From NCBI RefSeq assembly GCF_014645735.1, contig NZ_BMMH01000020.1, forward strand, positions 21,683-85,682: a stretch of DNA of 64,000 nucleotides, read 5' to 3'. The translations under genes and the position numbers were made by a program. Source of the DNA: Nocardia jinanensis. GTDB taxonomy: Bacteria; Actinomycetota; Actinomycetes; Mycobacteriales; Mycobacteriaceae. Every line of letters starts with the position of its first letter. The stretch's first letter is position 1. The notes below the pieces were generated by a model. It ran no database searches, was not told the origin of the DNA, and saw only the letters and a list, made by a program, of their open reading frames with translations. Positions 16,366 to 24,151 of the stretch are shown here, in pieces.

Positions 16366-18270
16366 ATGGACCAGTCGGCTATGCAGGCCGTTACCGAGAC
16401 GAACGATCATGCTGCGGTCGCGCCGGAGTCGCTGCGCGCCGAACACCACCGGGCGCCGCAGAGACTGGTGCTCGCCCGGGGCATCTTCACCGGGCCCTCG
16501 GCGAAGATCAGCGACGAGCTGTATGCGGTGGTCAAGGGCCGTGCCACCCGCGACCGGATGACCCTGAGCCTGGACAAGGGATCGACCGCGCACACCAATA
16601 CCTACTTCGGGCGTTTCGCGGCCAGCTACTGGCAGCGCTGGACCGTGGTCACCGAGGTGCAGGCCAGGATGGTCCTGCAGGTCGGAAAGCACGCCAGAGT
16701 GCGGATCGTGGCCTCCGATATCGCCGGACACCGCCGGATCGTCGGCACTGCCGAGGTCACCGCCAGCGGTCCGTTGACGCTGACCGCGCCGCTGGACCAG
16801 TTCGTCGACGGCGGCGCGCTGTGGATGGAGTTCGAGGCGGTCGGGGGCGATCTGGAGATCTCCGAGCTCACCTGGACCGCTACCGCTCCCGAGACCGTGC
16901 GCCCGGTCGCCATCGCCATCTGCACCTTCAACCGCGCCCAGGACTGCGCCGAGACCATCGCCGCGCTGGCCTCCGACCCGACCGTTCTCGGCTCGCTCGA
17001 CGCCGTGTACGTGGTGGACCAGGGCACCGATCTGGTGGAGAACCGGCCGCTGTACCAGGCCACCCGGTCGATGTTCGGGGAGAAACTGCGCTATATCCGC
17101 CAGCCCAATCTGGGCGGCGCGGGCGGTTTCACCCGTGGACTGTACGAGGTGTCCGCGGCCAACGAACACGCCGACGTGATCCTCATGGACGACGATATCC
17201 TCTGCGAACCCGAAACCGTGCTGCGGTTGCAGGCCTTCGCCAACCTGACCGTGGAACCGACACTGGTCGGCGCGCAGATGCTGTTCCTGCTCAATCCCGA
17301 CTACCTCAATGTCGGCGCCGAGGACGTGCACCTGCACCGGCTGATGCACGGCCAGAAGGTGCCCAAGGCGCTGCGCAACACCAGCATGCTGAAGAAGAAC
17401 CAGGAACGCCGGGTCGACGCCGGCTACAACGCCTGGTGGACCTGCCTCATCCCGGCCGAGGTAGTGAAGAAGATCGGGCTCCCGCTGCCGATCTTCTTCC
17501 AGTGGGACGATGTCGAATACGGGGTCCGCGCCCGCGAACACGGGTTCGTCACCGTCACGCTGCCCAACGCGGCTGTCTGGCACGCGGACTTCTACTGGAA
17601 GGACTTCGACGACTGGGCGCGCTACTTCAGCACCCGCAACTCGCTGATCGTCAGCGCGATGCACGCGGATCTGAATCCGAGCACGGTCACCCGGCAGCTC
17701 CTCCGCAATATCTCCGAATATCTGGTCGGCATGCAGTACGGGCTCGCGCACACCACGCTGCAGGGCATCGAGGACTTCCTATCGGGTCCGTCGATCCTGC
17801 GTGACGGCGGTATCGAGCCGCTGAAAAGAGCCCGCACCAGCCGCTCCGACTACACCGAGACCGTGAAGCATCCCGCGGCGACGCCGCCGGTGGACTCCTC
17901 CGAGATCCGGGTGCGCCGCGCCGGCGGCGAGCCCAGCCGCCTGCTGGCGGTGCTGATCAAACGGGCTATCCAGCAGTGGACCGGCCGGGTCCAGCCCGGG
18001 CTCGTCGGGATCACCCGTGAGGACGCGCACTGGTGGCATGTATCGCTGTTCGACCACGTGGTGGTCACCGACGCCTCGCAATCCGGGGTCCGGGTCCGCA
18101 AGCGTGACAAGGCCACCGCACGGGCCCTGCTACTGCGTACGGTGCGGGTGCTGCGCCGGCTGTACAAGGAACTGCCGGACCTACAGCAGCGCTACCGCGC
18201 CGCGCACGCCGAACTCACCAGCCGCGAGAACTGGGAGCGGCTCTACGGGATCGATTCCGACCCGCGCTGA
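16366..18270 (+). CDS. glfT2: galactofuranosyltransferase GlfT2
   Basis: GlfT2 is the processive enzyme that polymerises the galactan of arabinogalactan from UDP-galactofuranose on the decaprenyl-linked primer. The 634-residue length matches M. tuberculosis GlfT2 (637). An N-terminal beta-sandwich spans about residues 35-175. The GT-A domain starts at VRPVAIAICTFNRAQDC and carries the metal-binding Asp275-Asp277 in VILMDDDILCEP, FFQWDDVEYGVR and His406 in AAVWHADFYWKD. A helical C-terminal domain ends with SRENWERLYGI. The start ATG 16366 has GAGGA four bases upstream. It is a monocistronic unit closed by a hairpin. The primer enzyme glfT1 is encoded 3 kb away on the other strand. Confidence 0.96.
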   Translation: MDQSAMQAVTETNDHAAVAPESLRAEHHRAPQRLVLARGIFTGPSAKISDELYAVVKGRATRDRMTLSLDKGSTAHTNTYFGRFAASYWQRWTVVTEVQARMVLQVGKHARVRIVASDIAGHRRIVGTAEVTASGPLTLTAPLDQFVDGGALWMEFEAVGGDLEISELTWTATAPETVRPVAIAICTFNRAQDCAETIAALASDPTVLGSLDAVYVVDQGTDLVENRPLYQATRSMFGEKLRYIRQPNLGGAGGFTRGLYEVSAANEHADVILMDDDILCEPETVLRLQAFANLTVEPTLVGAQMLFLLNPDYLNVGAEDVHLHRLMHGQKVPKALRNTSMLKKNQERRVDAGYNAWWTCLIPAEVVKKIGLPLPIFFQWDDVEYGVRAREHGFVTVTLPNAAVWHADFYWKDFDDWARYFSTRNSLIVSAMHADLNPSTVTRQLLRNISEYLVGMQYGLAHTTLQGIEDFLSGPSILRDGGIEPLKRARTSRSDYTETVKHPAATPPVDSSEIRVRRAGGEPSRLLAVLIKRAIQQWTGRVQPGLVGITREDAHWWHVSLFDHVVVTDASQSGVRVRKRDKATARALLLRTVRVLRRLYKELPDLQQRYRAAHAELTSRENWERLYGIDSDPR

Positions 18271-18291
18271 GCCGGGCGGTACGTACGTGGT

Positions 18292-18320
18292 GGGCCACGC
18301 CGGCGCGTCCGGCGTGGCCC
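18292..18320. terminator. bidirectional hairpin between glfT2 and the SDR gene
   Basis: GGGCCACGCCGG-CGCGT-CCGGCGTGGCCC is a perfect 12-bp stem between two convergent genes. Confidence 0.8.
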
Positions 18321-18330
18321 GTCGCCGATC

Positions 18331-19182
18331 TCAGAGGAACAGGTCGGTGGTGAGTGGCTCGTCGCCCGGCGTCACCCGGTATTTGTCCAGGTCGGTGATG
18401 CCGTGGGCGGCGAGCACTTCGTCGTCGAGGAAGAAATTGCCGGTGGTTTCCGTGGCCGGTGAGGTGAGCACCAGGTAAGCGGCGTCGGCATAGATGTCCG
18501 GGGTCCGCGAGGTGCGGACCATCTCCTCCCCGCCGAGCAGGTTCTGCACCGCGGCGGTGGCGATGGTGGTGCGGGGCCAGAGCGAATTGACCCCGACACC
18601 GGCGGATTTCAGTTCTTCGGCCAGCCCCAGCGTGGTCAGCGACATCCCGTACTTGGCGATGGTGTAGCCGAGCGAGGACCCCGCCCATTTCGGATCCAGG
18701 TTCAGCGGCGGCGAGAGCGTCAGGATATGCGGATTGCGCCCGGCACCGGCCGATTCGCGCAACGCCGGAATGCACAGCTTCGACAGCAGGAAGCTGCCAC
18801 GGCAGTTGATGTCCTGCATGAGATCGTATTTCTTCATCGCCAGCGAATCGGTGGGCGACAGATCGATGGCGGACGCGTTGTTGACCACGATATCGATACC
18901 GCCGAACCGTTCGGTCGTGAGCCGGACCGCCTCGGCGACCGAATCGTCGATCCGCACATCGCCGACGAACGGCAGTACGGTTCCCCCGGCTTCCTCCAGT
19001 TCCGCGGCCGCGGTGTGGATGGTGCCCGGCAGTTTGGGGTGGGGCTGATCGGTCTTGGCGATCAATGTGATGTTCGCACCGTCGGCGGCCGCCCGTTTGG
19101 CGATCTCCAGCCCGATACCGCGGCTGCCACCGGACATGATCATCGTCCGGCCGCTCAGCGGTGTGTCTCCGGTAGCTGTCAT
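18331..19182 (-). CDS. short-chain dehydrogenase/reductase (HSDL2/Rv3224-like)
   Basis: The 283-residue SDR has MSGGSRGIGLEIAKRAAADG at the NAD(P)-binding site, IAKTDQPHPKLPGTIHTAA, VNNASAIDL, HILTLSPPLNLDPKW and the catalytic YTIAKYG. It is close in layout to the iron-regulated dehydrogenase Rv3224 of M. tuberculosis and to the N-terminal half of human HSDL2. The substrate is unknown, with lipid-derived ketones or alcohols the usual suggestion. ATG 19182 has an excellent ribosome site (AGGAGGG, six bases upstream). The gene is followed by the hairpin shared with glfT2. A long open frame in front of it (to 20145) is fortuitous. Confidence 0.88.
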   Translation of the reverse strand: MTATGDTPLSGRTMIMSGGSRGIGLEIAKRAAADGANITLIAKTDQPHPKLPGTIHTAAAELEEAGGTVLPFVGDVRIDDSVAEAVRLTTERFGGIDIVVNNASAIDLSPTDSLAMKKYDLMQDINCRGSFLLSKLCIPALRESAGAGRNPHILTLSPPLNLDPKWAGSSLGYTIAKYGMSLTTLGLAEELKSAGVGVNSLWPRTTIATAAVQNLLGGEEMVRTSRTPDIYADAAYLVLTSPATETTGNFFLDDEVLAAHGITDLDKYRVTPGDEPLTTDLFL

Positions 19183-19439
19183 TGCCTGCCCTCCTGTAGT
19201 CGCGGCCGCCGCCCGCCGGCGTGCGGTCGGCATTGCGTTTCGAGCGTAGGCAACAGGTGCGGGCTTGCCCAGGGGCCGCGCAGCCCGGCGGCCCGGTATC
19301 GGGCGGAGTACCGGCCGGCCACCGGAGCAATGTGCCGCGGGCCGGCGCAGGGCTCGTGACCGTTGCCGTGCCGCAGCCGGACCGGCCGGGATCCGCGCGC
19401 GGCCGGGCGTAGACGCCCCGCCGCGCGCGGACCGCCGAC

Positions 19440-20126
19440 TCACATCGTGGAGAGCATCAAGATGATGTTCAACAGGAAGATCAGGGCGACGAACGCCCAG
19501 ATCACGTACATGACCACCATGCCGGGAGTTTTCTGCGGTACCGGGCCGATCGCTCCGTTGAGGAAGATCAGCGCCGGTGTCCGGTAGTAGTACCGGACCG
19601 CCTGGCCGGGCTGGACCGGTACCGCGACATCGGCCGGACCCATATCGAACAGCCACGGCGTGGCGACCCGCACGTGGTACTGACCGGCACCCACCGGAAT
19701 ATGGTTGGCGCCCCAGCGGGTGTTCGGCACCCGCTGCCCGTTCACGGTGATCTTGGGTTTGGTGATCGCGAGCAGGAACGCCATCGGGGTGTAGGAACAA
19801 TCCACCGTGATACCCGGCGGATCGTTGGGCGCGGCCTGCGGCTGCTGACCGTAGGGGCCCGGCTGCCCGAACTGGGCGGGTGGCTGCCCGGTCGGCTGCG
19901 GGTACGGGCCGCTCCCGTACTGCTGCGGTTGCGCGGGAGGCTGACCGTAGCCCTGTGGCGGCTGCCCCGGGGGCGGCGCGCCCCACGGCTGCGGGCCGCC
20001 CTGCGGCCCCCCTGGGTACTGTGGCTGCCCACCCGGGTTCGGTGCCGGCGCGTACTGCTGTTGCGGCGGCGGGAACTGGCCGGGTGCGGGCTGACCTTGT
20101 GGCGGCTGACCGCCGGGGTAACTCAT
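19440..20126 (-). CDS. Pro/Gln/Gly-rich protein with one C-terminal membrane helix
   Basis: The 228-residue protein has an N-terminal 100 residues made of Pro, Gln, Gly and Tyr (MSYPGGQPPQGQPAPGQFPP...). A compact domain of about 75 residues follows, with ITVNGQRVPNTRWGANHIPV and GQYHVRVATPWLFDMGPADV. A hydrophobic tail of about 28 residues ends the protein (GMVVMYVIWAFVALIFLLNI). No family name is assigned. Such low-complexity cytoplasmic tails are frequent in mycolata membrane proteins, and four other genes in this window share the style. GGGAGGAG lies five to six bases before ATG 20126. It is the last gene before glfT1 on the minus strand, 125 bases downstream of it. Confidence 0.7.
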   Translation of the reverse strand: MSYPGGQPPQGQPAPGQFPPPQQQYAPAPNPGGQPQYPGGPQGGPQPWGAPPPGQPPQGYGQPPAQPQQYGSGPYPQPTGQPPAQFGQPGPYGQQPQAAPNDPPGITVDCSYTPMAFLLAITKPKITVNGQRVPNTRWGANHIPVGAGQYHVRVATPWLFDMGPADVAVPVQPGQAVRYYYRTPALIFLNGAIGPVPQKTPGMVVMYVIWAFVALIFLLNIILMLSTM

Positions 20127-20251
20127 CGATCTCCTCCCGAATCATGCAGATTGTCAGCCGAACTTACCTGGCGGGGAGGAAACTCTCGCATCGACCGTCA
20201 ACCCTGGTTGTCCGGTGGGTGATCGATCGGCCGCCCGCGCGAGCCGCCGGG

Positions 20252-21451
20252 CTATTCCGGTTTCTGGAACTGTTCGTTGCGGCCGAGGCTGCGCAGATGG
20301 AACCACTCGCGCAACCCGGCCGGATCGCGGCGGGTCACCAGGAAGAACCAGGAGAAACGAATCCATTCCTGGGGCAGCAGCTTTCGCATCCCGGGCTGCG
20401 ACATCAGGTACCCGCGGTTGCGGTAGGTGAAGTACCGCTTCACCGGATCGTCCGGGTACTGGGTGTGCATCCGGCCACCGAGGATCGGCTTGAACTCCGC
20501 CGCGCCGTTGGGGTGTAGATACGCCGTTTGCAGGCAGGTACCGAAGGGCAATCCCGAGCGCACCAGCCGACGGTGCACCTCGACCTCGTCCCCGCGTACG
20601 AACAGCCGCAGATCCGGTACACCGATCACATCCACCGCCTGCGCGGAGATCAGGGCGCCGTTGAACAACGAGGCGATCCCGGGCAGGAAGTCCTCGCCGC
20701 CGAGCTCGGAACGCAACCGCCGCCACACCACGCCGCGGCGCAGCGGGAACGCCAGCTGGTCCGGTTCGTCGATATCGCAGACGACCGGTGAGACCTCCAC
20801 CAGTTCGTGGCGGCGCGCGCAATCGAACAGGGTGGCCAGCACTTCGGGGCCTTCGGGCCGCCCGTCGTCGTCGGCCAGCCACACCCAGTCGGCACCGAGG
20901 CTCAGCGCGTGCAGCATGCCCAGCGCGAAACCGCCCGCCCCGCCCAGATTGTGCGCCGAACCGAGATAGGTGGTCTCGATCGGCTGATCGGCCACGAGTT
21001 CGGCCACTTCGGCTTCGTTGCCGTTATCGATCACGATCAGGTGATCGACGGCCCGCGACTGCGTGGCGACCGCCTTCAGCGATTCGGCGAGCAGATCGCG
21101 TCGCTTGTGCGTCACCACCACGGCGACGATCTTGGCGTCCGGTCCGTACTCGACCTCGGGCAGAACCGCGTCGCCCGCGTTGTGCTCTCGCGAGGGATCC
21201 GAAGCCGGACGCCCGGGTCCGCCCGTGCTGTGCGGATCGGGTCCGAGCGAGGGTTCTACCTGGTCATGCTTCGCTTCGGTCTCGGGGCCCGACTCGCTCG
21301 TGCTGTGTTCGTCGGGCACGGTCGAAGGCGCTGCGTGGTCGCGCTTCGCTTCGGTCTCGGGGCCCGACTCGCTCGTGCTGTGTTCGTCGGGCACGGTCGA
21401 AGGCCCTGCGTGGTCGCGCTTCGCTTCCGCGTCCGGGCCTGACTCGCTCAT
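20252..21451 (-). CDS. glfT1: galactofuranosyltransferase GlfT1 with repeat-derived N-terminal extension
   Basis: GlfT1 adds the first galactofuranose residues to the rhamnosyl linker, before GlfT2 extends the chain. The GT2 domain begins near residue 106 (AKIVAVVVTHKRRDLLAESL). It has the nucleotide-binding SAHNLGGAGGFALGMLHAL, the metal-binding WLADDDGRPEG, SLFNGALISAQ and LFVRGDEVEVHRRL. The C-terminus ends RNRGYLMSQPGMRKLLPQEW...FFLVTRRDPAGL. Identity to Rv3782 is high over this part. The first 76 residues are three 25-residue repeats (SESGPETEAKRDHAAPSTVP-like) absent from the mycobacterial protein of 304 residues. The start ATG overlaps the wzt stop in ATGA, and both codons lie inside the repeat. 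Confidence 0.95.
   Translation of the reverse strand: MSESGPDAEAKRDHAGPSTVPDEHSTSESGPETEAKRDHAAPSTVPDEHSTSESGPETEAKHDQVEPSLGPDPHSTGGPGRPASDPSREHNAGDAVLPEVEYGPDAKIVAVVVTHKRRDLLAESLKAVATQSRAVDHLIVIDNGNEAEVAELVADQPIETTYLGSAHNLGGAGGFALGMLHALSLGADWVWLADDDGRPEGPEVLATLFDCARRHELVEVSPVVCDIDEPDQLAFPLRRGVVWRRLRSELGGEDFLPGIASLFNGALISAQAVDVIGVPDLRLFVRGDEVEVHRRLVRSGLPFGTCLQTAYLHPNGAAEFKPILGGRMHTQYPDDPVKRYFTYRNRGYLMSQPGMRKLLPQEWIRFSWFFLVTRRDPAGLREWFHLRSLGRNEQFQKPE
21224..21448 (-). repeat. three tandem 75-bp SESGPE units inside glfT1
   Basis: Units 21448-21374, 21373-21299 and 21298-21224 each encode 25 residues. The first two are almost identical and the third diverges at its end. The unit junction reads GAACACAGCACGAGCGAG, and the glfT1 start is the same sequence with ACG changed to ATG. 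Confidence 0.92.
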
Positions 21452-22320
21452 GCTGTGTTGTTCTCCAGTTCTCGTTCGCCGTCGGCCGACCGCTGTGCTG
21501 ATTCGTCGGCGCCCCGGCCGGACTTCTCGGCCTCGATCTCCCGCAGGACCGTCGCCACATGATTACCCGCGTCCGGACCCTCGTAGGCTCGCACGACCTC
21601 TTCGATCCCGCCGCGCAACCGGATCTGGCCGTGATCGATCCACATCGCGGTATCGCAGAGCTGGGCCAGGAATTCGTTGGAATGGCTGGCGAACACCAGG
21701 ATGCCCGATCGGGCGACCAGTTCCTGCAACCGGATTCGCGCTTTCTTCATGAACTCCGCGTCGACCGCGCCGATCCCCTCGTCGAGCAGCAGGATCTCCG
21801 GGTCGATGGAGGTCACCACGCCCATCGCCAGCCGCACCCGCATACCGGTCGAATAGGTGCGCAACGGCATGGCCAGGTATTCGCCGAGTTCGGTGAAATC
21901 GGCGATCTCGTCGATCTTGGCCAGCATCTGCTTCCGGGTCTGTCCCAGGAACAGGCCGCGGATGATGATGTTCTCGTAGCCGGAGATCTCCGGGTCCATC
22001 CCGACCCCGAGATCGAACACCGGCGCCACCCGTCCGCGGATCCGGGCACTGCCGCGCGAGGGCTCGTAGATCCCGGACAGCAGCCGCAGCAGCGTGGACT
22101 TACCCGCGCCGTTGTGGCCGACCAGGCCCACCCGGTCGCCCTCCTTCAGCGACAGGTTGATATCGCGCAGCGCCTCGACCACGACGACATCGGACTGATT
22201 GCGGCCGATCGAACCGCCCGCCTTGCCCAGGAACGCCTTCTTCAGCGACCGGGACTTCGCGTCGAAGATCGGGAACTCCACCCACGCCTTGCGGGTTTCG
22301 ATACTCACGTGATCACTCAT
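21448..22320 (-). CDS. wzt: ABC transporter ATP-binding protein Wzt (galactan export)
   Basis: This is the ATPase of the polysaccharide exporter thought to move lipid-linked galactan across the membrane. The 290-residue protein has Walker A GHNGAGKST, the signature region LRTYSTGMRVRLAMGVVTSI (a YSTGM variant typical of Wzt proteins), Walker B ILLLDEGIGAVD and the switch FASHSNEFL. It resembles Rv3781. ATG 22320 gives MSDHVSIETRKAWVEFPIFD, the normal N-terminus; a longer open frame is ignored. It follows wzm after 13 bases and overlaps glfT1 by ATGA. Its last residues, ENNTA, and stop are encoded by the left edge of the dispersed repeat. Confidence 0.94.
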   Translation of the reverse strand: MSDHVSIETRKAWVEFPIFDAKSRSLKKAFLGKAGGSIGRNQSDVVVVEALRDINLSLKEGDRVGLVGHNGAGKSTLLRLLSGIYEPSRGSARIRGRVAPVFDLGVGMDPEISGYENIIIRGLFLGQTRKQMLAKIDEIADFTELGEYLAMPLRTYSTGMRVRLAMGVVTSIDPEILLLDEGIGAVDAEFMKKARIRLQELVARSGILVFASHSNEFLAQLCDTAMWIDHGQIRLRGGIEEVVRAYEGPDAGNHVATVLREIEAEKSGRGADESAQRSADGERELENNTA

Positions 22321-22333
22321 GATCGCCTGACTC

Positions 22334-23344
22334 CTAAACCCAGTAGGGCACGCGCGAACGGTACTGACGCAACGCGATCGCCGCGGCGATCCAGCCCACC
22401 ACGGTGATGGCACCGACGATCGCCCAGTGGTACAGCTTCTGGTCGTCGCCGAGCAGCGGCGCGCGCACGATCTCCAGATAGTGGTAGGTGGGTACCACCT
22501 CGGCCAGCCGAGCCCGCTCGGCGACCTGACCACCCTGCTCGCGCAGGCTGTTGGTGTTCCACATCACCGGGGTCAGCACGAACAGCATCAGCGTCATACT
22601 GCCCAGGATCGGCGCGATATCGCGGTAGCGGGTGCTGAAGATGCCGAACAGTACCGAGACCCACATGGCGTTGAGGAACAGCAGAACCAGGGCCGGTATC
22701 GCGAAAACGACAGTCCAGTGCAGATCGCGCCAGACACCGAACAGCGCCAGCACCACGAAATAGATCAGCAGGTTGTGCGCGAAGAACAGGATCTGCCGCC
22801 ACACCAGCCGGTACACGTGCACACTCAGCGCGGAGGGCAGCTGTTTGATCAGTCCCTCGTTGGCGACGAAGACATCCGCGCCCTCGAGGATCGAGGCGTT
22901 GATGACGTTCCACACGATCAGGCCGACCGCGACATAGGGCAGATAGTCGGTGAGCGGCTGGCCGAGTAGCGCGGCGTACAGGATACCGATGGCGGTGGCC
23001 TGTACACCGGTGGCGATGGTGATCCAGAACGGACCCAGTACCGACCGCCGGTAGCGCTGTTTGATGTCCTGCCAGCCCAGCGAGAGCCACAGTTCGCGTT
23101 GCCGGAACCCGTCGCGGATATCGCGCCAGGCTCGGGCCCACGACTGCGAATCCGATTCGATGGGGTCCGCGTCGATCACCTCGGTGGTGTCGGCGTCGGC
23201 GACCGGGGTCTGCTCGGAACTCACGGGCAACTCATCTGCGGCGGGGTCGTGGTCGGGGCGCACCGGGCTCTCGTCGGTGCTCTCCCGGGCCTCGGTGTTT
23301 ACCAGGTCGGAGCGAGCGGAAGCTGCAGGCACGGTGCACGACAC
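22334..23344 (-). CDS. wzm: ABC transporter permease Wzm (galactan export)
   Basis: The 336-residue permease has a charged, Asp/Glu-rich N-terminus of about 75 residues. The ABC-2 membrane domain then follows with six hydrophobic segments. Motifs are LWLSLGWQDIKQRYRRSVLGPFW, which marks the Wzm/TagG family entry helix, YLPYVAVGLIVWNVI, FVANEGLIKQLPSAL and FSTRYRDIAPILGSM. M. tuberculosis Rv3783 is the likely counterpart but is about 55 residues shorter at the N-terminus. The GTG at 23344 is the longest start; GTG 23332 and GTG 23299 are possible. It is between bpa and wzt, all on one strand. Confidence 0.92.
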   Translation of the reverse strand: MSCTVPAASARSDLVNTEARESTDESPVRPDHDPAADELPVSSEQTPVADADTTEVIDADPIESDSQSWARAWRDIRDGFRQRELWLSLGWQDIKQRYRRSVLGPFWITIATGVQATAIGILYAALLGQPLTDYLPYVAVGLIVWNVINASILEGADVFVANEGLIKQLPSALSVHVYRLVWRQILFFAHNLLIYFVVLALFGVWRDLHWTVVFAIPALVLLFLNAMWVSVLFGIFSTRYRDIAPILGSMTLMLFVLTPVMWNTNSLREQGGQVAERARLAEVVPTYHYLEIVRAPLLGDDQKLYHWAIVGAITVVGWIAAAIALRQYRSRVPYWV

Positions 23345-23392
23345 TACCCCGGCCGGTGAGTCCCGGTAGCGCTGGCATATATACCACCGCGA

Positions 23393-23995
23393 TCAAAGGT
23401 ATTGTCCGGTGCCTCCGATGGTCTGGCCCGGCTGCCCGCCGCGACCGTCGGCGGCGTGGATACCCGGTGGCAGGGCACCCTGGCGCATCTGCTCGAGCTG
23501 CGCCCGTGCGGCCATCTGCTGGGCGAACAGGGCGGTCTGGATACCGTGGAAGAGGCCCTCCAGCCAACCCACCAGCTGCGCCTGCGCGATACGCAGTTCC
23601 GCGTCCGAGGGGATGGCGTCCTCGCTGAACGGCAGGGCCAGCCGCTCGAGTTCCTCGCGCAGCTCCGGTGCCAGGCCCTGTTCCAGTTCCCGTATCGAGG
23701 ATTTGTGGATCTCGGCCAGCCGGGTCCGGCTGGCGTCGTCGAGCGGAGCCGCCCGTACCTCCTCGAGCAGCTGTTTGATCATGGTCCCGATGCGCATGAC
23801 CTTGGCCGGCTGTTCGACCATATCGGCCAGCGACTCGGAGTTGTCGCGCTCGGTCGCATCCTGCTCGGGGGTCTCCCGGCCGGGGTACGACGCGCTCGTC
23901 GCGGCGCCCGCGGGCAGCACCAACGGACGGCCTTCGGGGCCGATCACGACAACGGGATCCGATGCGTCATCCGATTGCGTCATGGTCCCCATCAT
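23393..23995 (-). CDS. bpa: bacterial proteasome activator Bpa/PafE
   Basis: Bpa forms a dodecameric ring that opens the 20S proteasome independently of ATP and helps degrade unfolded proteins. The 200-residue protein shows DMVEQPAKVMRIGTMIKQLL, SSIRELEQGLAPELREELER, SDAELRIAQAQLVGWLEGLF and QTALFAQQMAARAQLEQMRQ, nearly identical to Rv3780. It ends in GQYL, the C-terminal tail that docks on the proteasome. The first 55 residues are disordered and differ from the mycobacterial protein. ATG 23995, 23992 and 23983 are possible starts. It leads a minus-strand run bpa-wzm-wzt-glfT1, with 48 bases to wzm, the same neighbourhood as in M. tuberculosis. Confidence 0.95.
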   Translation of the reverse strand: MMGTMTQSDDASDPVVVIGPEGRPLVLPAGAATSASYPGRETPEQDATERDNSESLADMVEQPAKVMRIGTMIKQLLEEVRAAPLDDASRTRLAEIHKSSIRELEQGLAPELREELERLALPFSEDAIPSDAELRIAQAQLVGWLEGLFHGIQTALFAQQMAARAQLEQMRQGALPPGIHAADGRGGQPGQTIGGTGQYL

Positions 23996-24033
23996 GTCGT
24001 GTTCGCGCCGAACGCGCTAAGCCGGTGGTGGTG

Positions 24034-24097
24034 ACGAGGTCGGGCCCGGAGGCGGAAGTGGAGCCCGACGACGCAGGGACCTCGCTCGTGCCCGGTG
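24034..24097 (+). repeat. degenerate SESGPE repeat between bpa and the NifS-like gene
   Basis: ACGAGGTCGGGCCCGGAGGC and the following bases to ctcgctcgtgcccgg match the 75-bp unit with several changes. It lies in the divergent gap upstream of 24152. Confidence 0.65.
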
Positions 24098-24138
24098 AAA
24101 TCGGCTGTACCAGGGTTACCGAGATATGGGCCCTGCCT

Positions 24139-24144
24139 TAAAGT
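24139..24144 (+). promoter_or_regulatory. -10 box (TAAAGT)
   Basis: TAAAGT is followed by seven bases and ATG 24152, a leaderless arrangement. Confidence 0.55.
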
Positions 24145-24151
24145 GACCTGC

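Noticed and set aside
16339..17751. A 470-codon minus-strand frame
   Set aside because: It is the antisense shadow of glfT2, with low-complexity composition.
18331..20145. A 604-codon frame fusing the SDR to upstream Pro/Ala-rich sequence
   Set aside because: The SDR has its own strong ribosome site at 19182, and the upstream part overlaps the real Pro/Gln-rich gene in another frame.
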